A stretch of 64,000 nt of DNA from Aquila chrysaetos chrysaetos (taxonomy: Eukaryota > Chordata > Aves > Accipitriformes > Accipitridae): assembly GCF_900496995.4 (NCBI RefSeq), contig NC_044018.1, positions 21,730,001 to 21,794,000 of the forward strand. Reading direction: 5' to 3'. Every line of letters starts with the position of its first letter. Positions within the stretch are counted from its first letter, which is position 1. The translations under genes and the position numbers were made by a program. This document shows, piece after piece, positions 63,109-64,000 of the stretch. The notes beneath the pieces were generated by a model. It searched no databases, was not told the origin of the DNA, and saw only the letters and a list, made by a program, of their open reading frames with translations.

Positions 63109-64000
63109 AAAGACCTCAGGAAAATAAATTTGCCAATTTTTTTTTGGTCCAAAATACGGAGGATTAGGAACAAAACATAACTGAATGCAAAGCTGAAGTG
63201 CTGCCAATCAGCCAACAGTTAAGGTACTTAATTATATAAATATGTAATCTGTCTTCCCTTCCAGTGGCCTCCAATTGCTCTAGCCACTTGATCTGACCTT
63301 ATTTTCAATACGAACCTATTTCAACAATGAAATAGTGCCCTGTTAAAAACTAGAAATAACGGATCTACAGCATTTTTGCTCCACTGCTGAAGATGTAACT
63401 AAGGTAACCATCTAAGGTAGACCTCTCAAACATACATGCAAAAATACATATTCTTTGAAAAAGAATGAAATGTCTCAACAACAATAAAAAGTCTATTCAA
63501 CTATTATTTTAATTCTTTCTACCTTTTCATCCTTCAGAAATTCTGAGTAACTAGATGGATATTCACAGTATTTGATATGTCACTCAGATGCACAATAAAT
63601 CATACAAACAAATCTTCACTTCCCATCAAAGAGAACGTATGACTTTGCTATCTCTGACTTTTGAGCAGGTAAGTATAAAATATCACAAATGGCAACACTC
63701 ATTTCTATACCTTTAAATAAATCACTCTTCTACTACTGATTAAATTATTTCCAAATCTCAAACAGAAAAAAAAATGAAATGCCCATGAACAAAGCTAAGT
63801 TTCCAGCAGCAAAAAGAAATTTTCAGATGAAGCACTTAGCCTCATTTTCATGCCTATATTTTCAAACAAAATATCAAGGTAGATACTTCACTGCTAAAGA
63901 GAAAGAAGCTACTATGATCTGGGCATTTAGTAACTTCCTGTCAATCATACTAACTCTAAAAAAAAAACCAAAGTGGGAAGTGAACCACTGAAGTAATACA
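63109..64000 (-). other. ACP1: ACP1 intron 1 continuing past the window edge
   Basis: AT-rich with only noise-level frames. A GC-rich first exon of the kind expected for ACP1 (start codon, SVLFVCL text) was looked for and is absent, so exon 1 lies beyond 64,000. Confidence 0.6.

Noticed and set aside
61762-64000. ACP1 exon 1
   Set aside because: No segment encoding the expected start and SVLFVCL text with a matching donor was found; it must lie outside the window.
1-64000. tRNA, rRNA, CRISPR or prokaryote-type operon features
   Set aside because: None was seen. The split genes, LINEs and CpG island show that this is vertebrate nuclear DNA.

Overview
This window is vertebrate nuclear DNA, almost certainly from a bird. 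It is AT-rich, gene-poor and intron-containing. It carries avian-style CR1 retrotransposon fragments, a solo LTR of a bird endogenous retrovirus, one large CpG island and a convergent pair of split genes. No prokaryotic operon, CRISPR array, tRNA or rRNA was seen. ALKAL2 and ACP1 in tail-to-tail order match the arrangement known in other amniotes, near the end of human 2p.

Positions 1 to about 32,980 are intergenic. They hold a truncated antisense CR1 copy at the left edge, an LTR-like fragment near 8.0-8.3 kb and a well-preserved solo LTR at 9,415-9,993 with near-matching flanking repeats. A long stretch (15.9-19.3 kb) has alternating G-rich and C-rich tracts that look like decayed telomere-type repeats. 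Two open but broken or unplaced reading frames lie at 20.6 and 27.6 kb, and a diverged local duplication at 28-30 kb.

Positions 32,985-35,560 form a CpG island with an AT-rich, TATA-containing core promoter at about 34.36-34.44 kb. ALKAL2 (plus strand) starts there: a noncoding exon 1, then coding exons at 35,553-35,812, 38,299-38,352, 38,464-38,544 and 40,939-41,003. A spliced 3'UTR exon at about 48,885-49,563 is inferred. ALKAL2 encodes a small secreted cytokine that activates the ALK/LTK receptor tyrosine kinases. Its first coding exon contains an apparent one-base excess between the signal peptide and the rest of the protein. Without that base the product is 152 residues, the same as the human protein; as written it would stop after 67.

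ACP1 (minus strand) occupies about 53.1 kb to beyond the right edge. It encodes the low-molecular-weight protein tyrosine phosphatase. Exons 2 to the last are present, including both alternative versions of exon 3 (fast and slow isoforms), which sit only 55 bp apart. Exon 1 lies outside the window. ACP1 introns hold an antisense CR1 3' end, two protein-like remnants and a terminal-exon-like segment with its own polyA signal.

No wholly new molecular system is evident. The items most worth checking are the ALKAL2 frameshift, the spliced ALKAL2 3'UTR, the candidate extra terminal exon inside ACP1, the telomere-like tracts and the unidentified protein-like remnants.
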